In this document: positions 1-6,890 of the stretch, one piece after another | Numbering within the stretch: the stretch's first letter is position 1 | Layout: the number at the start of each line of letters is the position of its first letter | From: Candidatus Bathyarchaeota archaeon | GTDB lineage: Archaea; Thermoproteota; Bathyarchaeia; Bathyarchaeales; DTEX01 | NCBI GenBank assembly: GCA_003601725.1 | Contig: PIYJ01000043.1 | Location: 1 to 10,912, forward strand | Reading direction: 5' to 3' | Length of the DNA stretch: 10,912 nt | Made by a program: the position numbers and the translations under genes | Notes under the pieces: model-generated | What the model was told of the DNA's origin: nothing | The model's input: only the letters and a program-made list of their open reading frames with translations | Database searches by the model: none

Positions 1-245
1 TTGTGAGGACAATTTGACAATAGCTCTCTCTATCCGTTCCGAAGAATCCATCTTATAACCAAGAAGACAGGTTCAAGCAAATATGGCATCATAAGAAGGA
101 TTAGTCTTCAACAGGTCAGGCATCTACGATATCGGCTACCACCATGTTCCTCCACATTGATTCATTAAGCAGTTCATGTCACCCCATCCACGAGGTTCTC
201 CGCGTAGACTACATACGAACTCCGTGTCCTTTGCAGGACCCCCAT
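1..245 (-). pseudogene. Possible decayed coding remnant, or start of an edge-truncated gene
   Basis: No intact gene is visible, but the minus strand has coding-looking pieces in different frames. From 245 an ATG opens a 23-residue stretch containing YVVYAENLVDG, ending at a TGA. A second frame then reads ELLNESMWRNMVVADIVDA. The piece beginning MPDLLKTNPSYDAIFA starts at 123 and stops at a TGA (73-75). In that same frame an ATG at 49-51 begins MDSSERIERAIVKLSSQ and stays open to the window edge. Either this is one gene broken by frameshifts and a stop, or only the last 51 bases are the start of a real gene running off the left edge and the rest is chance. I do not recognise the family and assign no function. 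It lies on the same strand as, and downstream of, the truncated isomerase gene. Confidence 0.25.
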
Positions 246-365
246 ACTAATTTTTACATTTACGATTCAGAGATACCGGATAAAATCCATGTGCATATGT
301 GAATTTAAGTCTATTGAAAGTCCTTTCTTCTCAGGCTAAAGAAGCATAAAAATGTCTATTTCCAT
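246..365. other. Non-coding spacer
   Basis: With the flanking broken pieces this completes a stretch of more than 400 bases without an intact gene at the left end. It is AT-rich with stops in the frames I read, and I see no tRNA, recognisable repeat or clear promoter in it. Confidence 0.5.
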
Positions 366-451
366 AACTCCTATAATGGCCGATAAGAATCGTTAGTTTT
401 GTCATCGGTTTTTTGGGACATTACTTATGTTTTATCGGCTATCTGGGAGTT
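366..451. repeat. Imperfect inverted repeat at the end of the isomerase remnant
   Basis: The arm at 366-386 begins AACTCC and ends GCCGATAA. The arm at 432-451 reads TTATCGGC then GGAGTT on the plus strand, so both blocks pair (8 and 6 bases), separated by a poorly matching 6-7 base stretch. The loop is about 45 bases and contains a further CATCGG copy followed by six T. The TAG stop of the truncated isomerase-like ORF (439-441) falls inside the right arm. It could be a scar of a small inverted-repeat element, a template-switch foldback or a structured 3' end; no target-site duplication is obvious. Confidence 0.45.
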
Positions 452-606
452 TCCAGATCCATCGGGTCAGCATGCGGTCTTCTGGCCATCAATTCTACGC
501 CGTCGTAGCCCAGATCGGAGAGCTTGGCTATTATATCTTCTATTGAGAGGGGTTCGCCTCTATAAAAGATGCCTGCATAGCTGACTGAATTTAACGATAT
601 TTTCAT
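439..606 (-). pseudogene. Truncated sugar phosphate isomerase/epimerase-like gene (xylose isomerase-like TIM barrel)
   Basis: A 55-residue ORF starts MKISLNSVSYAGIFYRGEPL and continues with IEDIIAKLSDLGYDGVELMA. This is the typical first strand, helix and second strand of the xylose isomerase-like TIM-barrel family (AP endonuclease family 2 fold), whose members act on sugars such as inosose, tagatose or hydroxypyruvate and usually have 250-300 residues. Here the similarity ends after PMDLE, where the frame runs into an inverted repeat and a TAG stop. No remaining barrel strands or metal ligands are recognisable further along the minus strand. A purine-rich GGGAG lies about 14 bases before the ATG. 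The gene begins 57 bases after the DegT-type aminotransferase on the same strand, so the two were probably an operon. I treat it as a broken gene; a functional 55-residue product is unlikely. Confidence 0.7.
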
Positions 607-663
607 GATTTTAGATATCTCTCCCTTTTCGTCTTTTAAAGATTAGCAGAATTTAACAGATAT

Positions 664-1965
664 TCATAGTTCGATGTGACTTGTGACTTTTCTGAATGCT
701 TCTATATATTGATCGAGGAACCCTTCCTTAGGATCAATATACGCTGGTAAAGTGATAACTCTGTTCACCATTCTCTCAGCCACTGGGAAGTCGCCTTTTT
801 TATATCCCTTAAACGGAGGTAACCCGCACCATTCTCCTCCTAAAGGTCCACGATTGTGATTCCAAAGGTCGAACCCTCGAGTAAACAGGGGGCGAAGATG
901 CTCTAATCCTGGCCCTGATGAGGAGACTAATCGGGCGTTTATTGGAGCTCCCTCTGCTCTCATAGCCTTTACGAACTTTTCAATAGGTAAACCACCTAGT
1001 TCCTCTGGATTGTATATCACTTTAAATCCGCCGTAGAATCCTCCAGGTTTCGCCTTTTCGTAATCACGAACAGGTTCAACGCCCGGAAGTCCCCTTAAGG
1101 CCTTAAAGATCTTCTCTCTGTTTTCTCTCATTCTCCTGTTACGGTAAGGCAGGGTTTTTAATGACACCTTTGCCAAAGCTAATGCAAGGGGATGGGCTCT
1201 ATACTTTAAACCTAAGACTTCACTGTCAAAGATTCGATACGCAGGGTTCGTAAGTTCTTCTGTGACGCCTACGCGATGTAAGTGGCAGTAGATAAGTTGA
1301 CGCTCATAGAGCTCCCTATTGTTAGTGCATGTTACTCCCCCCTCTCCGCCGGATACGGGTTTTCCACTAGGATTTATTCCCTGAAGACTGAAACAGGTAA
1401 TATCGCCTACATTGCCGATCTTCTTTCCATCCCATTCCGCCCCAGCAGCATGACAAGCATCTTCAACGACGGCGAGGCCATATCTATGCGCAATATCCAG
1501 CAAAGCATCCATGTCACAGACCTGTCCACCCATATGTATGATGTTGATCGCTCTGGTGCGCTTCGTTATCTTCCTCTCCACATCCTCCGGATCCATCAAT
1601 AACGTTTTAGGATCTATATCGCAGAACACGGGACGCGCGCCCATATGAAGAGCCCCGGCGTAGGAGCCGATATACCCGGCTACGGGGGTTATGACCTCAT
1701 CTCCTGGACCTACTCCAACCGCATAATAGGCGCTGGCTAATGCTGTTGAACCGTGATCAACGGTTAGACAATACTCACAGCCTATATATTCGCGGAACTC
1801 CTCTTCAAACTCCTTCGATATGCCAAAGCCTGCGCCGGAAAGCTCTCCCCGCTCAATCAAATCGCATACAATCTTTTTCTCTTCATCTATCGGTCTCTTC
1901 CACTGTTCGGAGCTATCTATCGTCACAGCCTTTGGACCGCCTAGAATAGCCAACTTCTCATTCAT
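664..1965 (-). CDS. DegT/DnrJ/EryC1/StrS family PLP-dependent aminotransferase
   Basis: This 433-residue cytoplasmic protein has the fold-type I StrS/AHBA-synthase signature. The N-terminus LAILGGPKAV is typical of one branch. The cofactor site includes DHGSTAL (70-76), the PLP-pyridine aspartate in VVEDACHAAGA (Asp169), and the Schiff-base lysine in GKPVSGGEGG (Lys202, four residues before GEGG as in the family). Family members transaminate keto-sugars or cyclic polyols, usually with glutamate or glutamine as amino donor; the substrate here cannot be read from sequence. It is somewhat longer than the usual 360-400 residues, mainly in the C-terminal half. The ATG start is preceded by GGTGA (1975-1979), nine bases away. 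It is followed on the same strand by the sugar isomerase remnant and is divergent from the RidA operon, which suggests a sugar or amino-sugar role. Both catalytic residues are present, so it is probably active. Confidence 0.9.
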   Translation of the reverse strand: MNEKLAILGGPKAVTIDSSEQWKRPIDEEKKIVCDLIERGELSGAGFGISKEFEEEFREYIGCEYCLTVDHGSTALASAYYAVGVGPGDEVITPVAGYIGSYAGALHMGARPVFCDIDPKTLLMDPEDVERKITKRTRAINIIHMGGQVCDMDALLDIAHRYGLAVVEDACHAAGAEWDGKKIGNVGDITCFSLQGINPSGKPVSGGEGGVTCTNNRELYERQLIYCHLHRVGVTEELTNPAYRIFDSEVLGLKYRAHPLALALAKVSLKTLPYRNRRMRENREKIFKALRGLPGVEPVRDYEKAKPGGFYGGFKVIYNPEELGGLPIEKFVKAMRAEGAPINARLVSSSGPGLEHLRPLFTRGFDLWNHNRGPLGGEWCGLPPFKGYKKGDFPVAERMVNRVITLPAYIDPKEGFLDQYIEAFRKVTSHIEL

Positions 1966-2039
1966 TTTGCTACTTCACCGTCCTTTTCACTTTCAGATGA
2001 AATCTTTTCAAATTTTCAAAGTTACATAGCGTATTAATT

Positions 2040-2055
2040 GTTAAATATTTAATTG
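2040..2055 (-). promoter_or_regulatory. TATA-like box for the DegT-type gene
   Basis: On the minus strand this reads AATTAAATATTTAAC, a TATA-like stretch. Transcription would begin near 2020, giving a leader of about 55 bases that contains the GGTGA site. A short perfect inverted repeat, TTTCA-GA-TGAAA at 1991-2002, lies in that leader and could be regulatory. The assignment rests only on base pattern. Confidence 0.35.
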
Positions 2056-2096
2056 AGAAAACTAAATTTCACAGCGCCTTGCCTTTGGATTTCACA

Positions 2097-2106
2097 AAAC
2101 TTATTA
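2097..2106 (+). promoter_or_regulatory. TATA-like box for the RidA operon
   Basis: AAACTTATTA resembles the box ahead of the AlaX gene (AAACTTTTAT). The predicted transcription start is near 2128, leaving a leader of about 15 bases that holds GGTGAT (2132-2137), six bases ahead of the TTG start at 2143. The shared spacing of box, GGTGA site and start in two genes supports the call. Confidence 0.45.
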
Positions 2107-2142
2107 GGATTCAACATGCATACGATCGAACGGTGATTCATC

Positions 2143-2532
2143 TTGACATCCACCAAAAAAGAGGCGATAGGAAAAAGTAAGGTATTCTCAAAGGCAATAA
2201 TCTTTGGAGACCTGATTTTCCTCTCAGGCATAGGGCCTCATGACCCGGAGACTGGGAAACCAGTTGAAGGAGGGATAAAGGAGCAAACCAAGAGAGTCTT
2301 GGAGAGCATGAAGGCTGCGCTTGAGGAGGCTGGAAGCAGCTTAGAAGACGTCTTGAAATGCACTGTCTTCCTTACTGATATGAATCTTTATTACGAGATG
2401 AACGAGGTTTACAGTTCATACTTTAAAGTTCCCCCAGCCAGAACATGCGTCCAAGTCTCGAAGCTTCCCAGACCCGGCGAGAACGTTCTTATCGAAATCG
2501 ATGCTATTGCCTGCAAATCTAAAAGCGAATGA
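2143..2532 (+). CDS. RidA/YjgF family enamine/imine deaminase
   Basis: This 129-residue protein matches the RidA (YjgF/YER057c/UK114) family over its full length. RidA proteins are trimeric and hydrolyse reactive enamine/imine intermediates, such as 2-aminoacrylate, released by PLP enzymes. Family features seen are FLSGIGPHDPETG (26-38), the AGSSLEDVLKCTVFLTDM block (63-80), the PPAR motif with the substrate-carboxylate arginine (Arg100) and Glu118 in LIEIDAIA, so an active deaminase is likely. The TTG start at 2143 is preferred because GGTGAT lies six bases ahead. It is the first gene of an operon with the SelA-like PLP lyase (29-base gap) and the amidohydrolase. The context suggests that it clears the enamine made by the neighbouring PLP enzyme rather than serving only as a general protective protein. 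Confidence 0.92.
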   Translation: MTSTKKEAIGKSKVFSKAIIFGDLIFLSGIGPHDPETGKPVEGGIKEQTKRVLESMKAALEEAGSSLEDVLKCTVFLTDMNLYYEMNEVYSSYFKVPPARTCVQVSKLPRPGENVLIEIDAIACKSKSE

Positions 2533-2561
2533 GCAATGACACGGCTCATAGTTGACCGTCA

Positions 2562-3698
2562 ATGAGCATATATGACAAACTCGGAGTCAAACGGATCATC
2601 AATGCATGGGGGACCATAACCTCCATCGGCGGATCCTTAATGCTGCCTGAAGTCATAGAGGCGATGGATGAAGCAGCTAAGGCCTTTGTTGATATGAAGG
2701 AGCTCCACGAAAAAGCAGGAAAAATAATAGCTGAAATAACAGGTGCAGAGGCGGCGTATGTTACATCCGGAGCTGCAGCGGCCCTCGTCTTAGCGGCAGC
2801 AGCGTGCATGACTGGTGATAACCCTGAAAGTATGGCCCGCATCCCCTATGTTGAGGGCTTCAGGAATGAGATTATTCTTCCAGCAATGCATGACAATCCA
2901 TATTGCAGAAATCTTGCCATTCCATGCGTGAAGCTCGTTAAAGTGGGAACTAAGGACTGGTATTCTCCTGAAGATATAGAAAACGCGATCACAGAAAAGA
3001 CTGCCGCAATAGCATTCGTATTCTCCACTTCGAAACGCGGCTGCGATGTGGAGTCACTTAAAGAAGTCGTAAAGATCGGAAAGAAGCACGGCATCCCCGT
3101 CATTGTAGACGCAGCTGCAGAGCTCCCTCCAGTGGAGAACCTCCGCGATATCGTGGCGACCGGAGCGGACCTTGTTGCCTTCAGCGGGGGAAAAGACATA
3201 CGCGGCCCGAACGATACGGGCTTCATAATCGGCAGGGCAGACTTGATAAGGGCGGTAAAGGCGCATGGTTGTCCCAATCAGTATATGGGGAGGCCGATGA
3301 AGGTAAGCAAAGAACAGATAGTTGGGCTTGTTGTCGCATTGCAGCATTATACCCCCGAGGCGGTTGAGGCGAGAAGGCGGAAATGGGAGAAGATGGTGGA
3401 ATACTTCGTCAAGGAGCTTCCTTCGGAACACGTAAAAGCGGAGAGAGTTATGCCGGATCCATCGAGGCATGAATATTCCGCTCAGGGATGGCCGAGAGCA
3501 CGTATAATCTTCGATGAGGAACGATTAGGCATCACGGCGAAGGAAGTTAACGATCTGCTGAGAAGGGGGAATCCAGCCATCTATGCCGCTCAATCGGATA
3601 ATCAGATCACGCTTAATCCGCAGTGCCTCCAAGACGGAGAGGAAAAGATCATAGTTCAACGGATAAAAAGTATTTTGAGCAGCAAGGGGAGAAGGTAA
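2562..3698 (+). CDS. SelA/DgaE-like PLP-dependent lyase (aminotransferase class V-like fold)
   Basis: This 378-residue protein belongs to the fold-type I group related to bacterial selenocysteine synthase SelA but not itself SelA. It starts MSIYDKLGVKRIINAWGT, the usual N-terminus of the DgaE (D-glucosaminate-6-phosphate ammonia lyase) and EF_0839-type branch. The cofactor site shows AYVTSGAAAAL (65-75), Asp183 in VIVDAAAELPP for the pyridine nitrogen, and Lys211 in SGGKDIRGPNDTG as the Schiff-base lysine. Known relatives eliminate ammonia from 2-amino sugar acids or related amino acids, giving an enamine that becomes a 2-keto acid; the exact substrate is not readable here. It lies between RidA and the amidohydrolase with gaps of 29 and 27 bases, as expected for co-transcription. 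The ribosome binding site is weak, so translation may be coupled to RidA. A role in tRNA-Sec selenation is unlikely, since no Sec gene is nearby. Confidence 0.85.
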   Translation: MSIYDKLGVKRIINAWGTITSIGGSLMLPEVIEAMDEAAKAFVDMKELHEKAGKIIAEITGAEAAYVTSGAAAALVLAAAACMTGDNPESMARIPYVEGFRNEIILPAMHDNPYCRNLAIPCVKLVKVGTKDWYSPEDIENAITEKTAAIAFVFSTSKRGCDVESLKEVVKIGKKHGIPVIVDAAAELPPVENLRDIVATGADLVAFSGGKDIRGPNDTGFIIGRADLIRAVKAHGCPNQYMGRPMKVSKEQIVGLVVALQHYTPEAVEARRRKWEKMVEYFVKELPSEHVKAERVMPDPSRHEYSAQGWPRARIIFDEERLGITAKEVNDLLRRGNPAIYAAQSDNQITLNPQCLQDGEEKIIVQRIKSILSSKGRR

Positions 3699-3725
3699 AG
3701 TAGAATTTTATGGAGGGGATTCATC

Positions 3726-4871
3726 GTGGGTGAAGAATCTAAGGAAATATACGAGGTAGTTGTCAAGAACGGGACGGTTATTGATCCTTCTCAAGGTATC
3801 CATGAGGTTAAAGACGTAGCCATATCTGAAGGAAGAATAGTTGATGTTCGTAAGGGCATAAACGCAAGTAACGCCAGATACGTCATAGATGCCTCTGGGA
3901 TGATTGTGACGCCTGGACTTGTCGACATTCATGTTCACTGCTGTTTTGGAATCGCCCATCTCGCAATAGATCCTGAGTTAACCTGTTTAGCGAAGGGAAC
4001 CACAACGGTGTTAGATGCGGGGTCTACCGGGGAGCTAAACTTCATGGGCTTCAAGAGATATGTTATAAAGAATGCGAGAACAAGGATCTTCGCCTTACTG
4101 AACATTGAGTCTCTGGGGATGATCGAGTACTTTAGGGAAAAACAGAAATGGCCCAGCCTCATCACGGGCCGAGATGAGATGTTCATAAACATTGAAGGCA
4201 CGCTTGAGACGATTAAGAGGAACCGAGATGTCATTCTGGGCATCAAGTGGGCTCATCACAGCGTGAAGGGTGTGAAGCTAGCCAGGGAAGCTGCGGATCA
4301 AGCTGGATGTCTATTGATGGCTGAAAACCATCATCAGCCTGAGACGATTAGATACATGAAGAAGGGCGACATCATAACCCATCTGTATCATGGCCTTCGA
4401 ATGGAGCAGCATGACGGCTTGCTCGATGAGGATGGGAAAGTTCAGCCGGAATTCTTTGACGCGGTGAAACGTGGAGTGATAATGGATGTCGGTCACGGTG
4501 CACGTAGCTTCAGATGGCCCGTCGCTGAGAAAGGCATCGAACAAGGGATAAGACCGGACACGATAAGCACGGATCTTCACGTGAATAGCTTTAACGGTCC
4601 GGTTTATGACATGCCGACTACGATGAGTAAATTTCTCCATCTGGGTCTCTCCCTTGAAGAAGTGGTAAGAGCAAGCACGGCGAGACCTGCGGAGGCGATT
4701 AGAAAGCAAGATATGATTGGAACGTTAAAGCCGGGGGCATGCGGAGACGTTACCGTACTTAAGCTTTTAGAGGGAAAATTCCCACTGTTTGATGTCGAAA
4801 ATGAAGGGCGAATCTGCAAGCAGAGGCTGGTAGCTATCAGAGTGATTAGAAACGGGGAAATCGTCTTCTAA
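3726..4871 (+). CDS. Amidohydrolase/deacetylase-family metallohydrolase (dihydroorotase-like)
   Basis: This 381-residue protein has the amidohydrolase-superfamily layout: a small beta domain at both ends (VVVKNGTVIDP near residue 12 and GDVTVLKLLEG near 339) around a metal-dependent TIM barrel. Visible ligands are GLVDIHVH (His69, His71), a likely carboxylated lysine in LGIKWAHH (Lys174), His219 in GDIITHLYHG and Asp283 in ISTDLH. MDVGHGARSF (253-262) is characteristic of the EF_0837/Atu3266-type branch, often found next to SelA-like PLP enzymes. Members hydrolyse amide or ester bonds; the substrate is unknown. The usual single His on strand 5 is replaced by an AENHHQ segment (199-204) with a shorter loop. 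The GTG start is chosen because a strong GGAGGGGAT (3712-3720) precedes it. As the last gene of the operon it probably supplies the free amino compound for the PLP lyase. Confidence 0.87.
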   Translation: MGEESKEIYEVVVKNGTVIDPSQGIHEVKDVAISEGRIVDVRKGINASNARYVIDASGMIVTPGLVDIHVHCCFGIAHLAIDPELTCLAKGTTTVLDAGSTGELNFMGFKRYVIKNARTRIFALLNIESLGMIEYFREKQKWPSLITGRDEMFINIEGTLETIKRNRDVILGIKWAHHSVKGVKLAREAADQAGCLLMAENHHQPETIRYMKKGDIITHLYHGLRMEQHDGLLDEDGKVQPEFFDAVKRGVIMDVGHGARSFRWPVAEKGIEQGIRPDTISTDLHVNSFNGPVYDMPTTMSKFLHLGLSLEEVVRASTARPAEAIRKQDMIGTLKPGACGDVTVLKLLEGKFPLFDVENEGRICKQRLVAIRVIRNGEIVF

Positions 4872-4911
4872 GATTTCGGAGAAGAACCTCTTCGCCTTTC
4901 GCTTCGGCTCT

Positions 4912-5355
4912 TCATTCGTTCTTCTTGAGTTCCCATATGAAATGGCAGCAGTCATCGCCGGCCATGAGTAATTTCGGTCTTTTGAACTTTATTTTCGGGT
5001 TGAATCCTTCTGTTACTGCTTCGTCTCCGCTGCATATCAGTTTTTGCCCTATGTGAGTTGCGTTTAGCTTCTTGAAGGTCTCTGCGTGGAGGCATCTGGT
5101 TACCTTCACTTCGAGAGCTTCCTTGTCTTTTCTGATCACTTCAAATTCGTGAGCTTCTTTGCTGAAGAGGCAAAATAGATATTCAGGGTCATTTCTCCCC
5201 GTGGATTCTGCTATTTCTCTCCATCGCTGTTTGATCCTTTCATGATTCCACTTCATCAAGACCTCTAGGGCTTCTTCTCCATACTGGCTTACGAGGATAT
5301 GCCCCATAAATGCAAGTAAAGTATCTCGGCAAATTATTCTATCAGCTCCCGACAT
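4912..5355 (-). CDS. L-2-amino-thiazoline-4-carboxylic acid hydrolase-like protein
   Basis: This protein of about 147 residues has the pattern of the ATC-hydrolase-like family in its C-terminal half: TRCLHAETFKKL (86-97), a conserved Cys with a following Asp (Cys108, Asp111), then MAGDDCCHFIWEL with Cys136 and Cys137. The founding bacterial enzyme opens 2-amino-thiazoline-4-carboxylate on the way to cysteine, but most relatives are uncharacterised and may act on other small cyclic compounds or as sensors, so the substrate is left open. The N-terminal part is helical with no membrane segment. Start: ATG at 5355; a TTG one codon upstream is equally in frame, and GGAAGG lies nine bases before the ATG. 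It converges on the amidohydrolase (40-base gap) and is transcribed alone from a TATA-like box near 5417. Confidence 0.72.
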   Translation of the reverse strand: MSGADRIICRDTLLAFMGHILVSQYGEEALEVLMKWNHERIKQRWREIAESTGRNDPEYLFCLFSKEAHEFEVIRKDKEALEVKVTRCLHAETFKKLNATHIGQKLICSGDEAVTEGFNPKIKFKRPKLLMAGDDCCHFIWELKKNE

Positions 5356-5412
5356 CAAAATCTGCCTTCCAAAATAATTGTATCGTATCTACATTTTCTA
5401 CGCAAGGGTTCT

Positions 5413-5420
5413 CATATAAG
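5413..5420 (-). promoter_or_regulatory. TATA-like box for the ATC-hydrolase-like gene
   Basis: On the minus strand this reads CTTATATG, close to an archaeal TATA consensus. The expected transcript start is near 5391, giving a leader of about 35 bases that includes the GGAAGG ribosome binding site ahead of the ATG at 5355. Confidence 0.45.
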
Positions 5421-5498
5421 ATTTGTCATCACCGAAACGTATCGACCCTTACGGTTTTCCCCGTCTTCATCGACGCAGAGATTCAAGAAAAACTCCTG

Positions 5499-5508
5499 AA
5501 TAAAATAT
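5499..5508 (+). promoter_or_regulatory. TATA-like box for the YkgJ-type gene
   Basis: The stretch AATAAAATAT would place transcription start near 5530, between two in-frame ATGs at 5509 and 5551. It therefore supports translation from 5551. A second AT-rich stretch, TTTAAATA (5532-5539), is too close to the ATG at 5551 to drive it. Confidence 0.35.
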
Positions 5509-5550
5509 ATGAACCGCATCTTCATACCCTCTTTAAATATTCGAGAGCGC

Positions 5551-6057
5551 ATGAAATTGTCTGATCAAGAGATCGCACGGATGACTTTTAACCGCGAAAA
5601 GAAGCAGATCCTAGAAATAACTATCCTAAGAAAAGACTTTAGGTTTAAATGTCAGAGATGCGCCGTTTTCTGCTGTAAGCTAGGAGGCCCCATTGTCAAT
5701 AAGCTGGATCTAAAACGATTAGCAAAGACAGGCCTCAATCCTTCCGAGTTTATTGAACCAGTGAGACGCCATCATGATCAGCAGGGAGAGGCAATTGGCG
5801 TCTTGAAGCAGAAAGATGATGGGTCATGCATCTTCCTGAAGTATGACGCGTCTACGGGGCTTTATGAGTGCGGAATCTACAAAGCACGCCCAAACGTTTG
5901 CAGGTTATATCCATTCGAATTTATTCTTGAAGGAAACGAAAAAGGCGTTTTAAGGGTTATCCCCTGCTGCAACGGATTAAATGCCCCTAATGGAAGATTA
6001 GTAGACAGAGAATTCATCAGGAAACATCTGTTGGATGCGATACGTGAAATTCTTTGA
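5551..6057 (+). CDS. YkgJ family cysteine-cluster protein
   Basis: This 168-residue soluble protein belongs to the YkgJ family of putative zinc- or iron-sulfur-binding proteins, whose biochemical role is not established. The cysteines fall in the family order: FKCQRCAVFCCKLGG (Cys34, Cys37, Cys41, Cys42), GSCIFL (Cys83), YECGIYKARPNVCRLYPF (Cys97, Cys107) and VIPCCNG (Cys129, Cys130). The RPxxCRxYPF block is diagnostic. An in-frame ATG at 5509 would add 14 residues, but the start at 5551 gives MKLSDQEIARM, a normal family N-terminus, and the TATA-like box at 5499-5508 fits it better. The ribosome binding site is weak, so the mRNA may have a very short leader. It is divergent from the ATC-hydrolase-like gene and probably monocistronic, with its own stop 70 bases ahead of AlaX. 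Confidence 0.85.
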   Translation: MKLSDQEIARMTFNREKKQILEITILRKDFRFKCQRCAVFCCKLGGPIVNKLDLKRLAKTGLNPSEFIEPVRRHHDQQGEAIGVLKQKDDGSCIFLKYDASTGLYECGIYKARPNVCRLYPFEFILEGNEKGVLRVIPCCNGLNAPNGRLVDREFIRKHLLDAIREIL

Positions 6058-6082
6058 GAACTTCCAATTTTTCCCTTCACGT

Positions 6083-6092
6083 AAACTTTTAT
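6083..6092 (+). promoter_or_regulatory. TATA-like box for alaX
   Basis: AAACTTTTAT is centred about 26 bases before a predicted start near 6113. The leader of about 15 bases then carries AGGTGA (6116-6121), six bases ahead of the TTG start at 6128. This is the same arrangement as for the RidA operon. Confidence 0.45.
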
Positions 6093-6127
6093 TCTCTACC
6101 GCTTAACCTTATTTTAGGTGAAAACTC

Positions 6128-6838
6128 TTGGCTAAGGCTCTCTATTTGGAGGATAGTTACCTCAAGGAATGCGACGCCACAGTTGTTTCAGTCACGAATG
6201 GAAAATACGTAGTTCTGGATCAAACTATCTTCTATCCGAAGGGCGGCGGGCAACCGTGGGACACAGGGAAGATCATAAAGAACGGGGAGACCTATAACGT
6301 CGTCTATGTGGGGAAGTTTTCAGGCGAGATCTCCCATGAGGTTGACCATCCGGGACTAAAAGAAGGCGATAAGGTCCACTGCGTTTTAGATTGGGAGAGG
6401 AGATACAGGCTTATGCGAAGCCACACAGCGGCACATGTCTTCGCTTCGCTTCTGTGTAATGAAACAGGCGCATTGGTCACGGGCAACGAATTAGGCTTAG
6501 AGAAGATACGTTTCGACTTTAGCTTGGAAAACCTCAACAGAGAACTCATCAAGAAATACGTGGACAAGGCGAATGAGCTGTTCAAGAAGGACATTCCAGT
6601 GAAGACCTATTGGCTTCCCAGAGAAGAGGCCTTGAAGATACCTGGAGTGATCAAGATGGCTGAGGCTTTCCCTCCGGATATTCCTGAGCTCCGCATAGTT
6701 GAGATCGTCGGCGTTGATAAGCAGGCTGACGGAGGGACGCATGTAAAAAGCCTAAAGGAAGTCGGCCAGATAGAATTCCTAAAGGCTGTAAATAAGGGAA
6801 AGAATAACAAACGGGTCTATTTCAGGATCGTCCCCTAA
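6128..6838 (+). CDS. alaX: AlaX-type alanyl-tRNA editing protein
   Basis: This 236-residue protein is a free-standing relative of the alanyl-tRNA synthetase editing domain, which hydrolyses Ser-tRNA(Ala) or Gly-tRNA(Ala). Its length and small N-terminal barrel with a glycine-rich loop, FYPKGGGQPWDTG (35-47), match the medium AlaX-M class. The zinc motifs are SHTAAH (His99, His103) and DGGTHV (His205). In short AlaX and in AlaRS editing domains the second motif is usually C-x3-H; here the first position is Asp201, as I recall from archaeal AlaX-M proteins, so it need not mean loss of function. TTG is chosen as start because AGGTGA lies six bases ahead and MAKALYLEDSYLKECDATV is a normal N-terminus. 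It appears to be a single gene, followed by a T6 run at 6891-6896. Confidence 0.9.
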   Translation: MAKALYLEDSYLKECDATVVSVTNGKYVVLDQTIFYPKGGGQPWDTGKIIKNGETYNVVYVGKFSGEISHEVDHPGLKEGDKVHCVLDWERRYRLMRSHTAAHVFASLLCNETGALVTGNELGLEKIRFDFSLENLNRELIKKYVDKANELFKKDIPVKTYWLPREEALKIPGVIKMAEAFPPDIPELRIVEIVGVDKQADGGTHVKSLKEVGQIEFLKAVNKGKNNKRVYFRIVP

Positions 6839-6890
6839 CGAAAGAAAGGATATATTGAACACGAAGTCACGAAAGAATGGGTCCTCATCA

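Noticed and set aside
60..90. GGTTCAAGC resembling a tRNA T-loop
   Set aside because: No acceptor, anticodon or D-arm pairing could be found around it.
399..584. Plus-strand open frame of 61 residues
   Set aside because: It is antisense to the isomerase remnant, whose minus-strand translation matches a known fold far better.
4872..4911. GAAGA/TCTTC short hairpin between convergent genes as a terminator
   Set aside because: The stem is only five pairs with no T-run on either strand; too weak to annotate.
5310..5564. Plus-strand open frame of 84 residues between the ATC-hydrolase-like and YkgJ-type genes
   Set aside because: It overlaps the starts of both flanking genes and their promoters and shows no recognisable motif.
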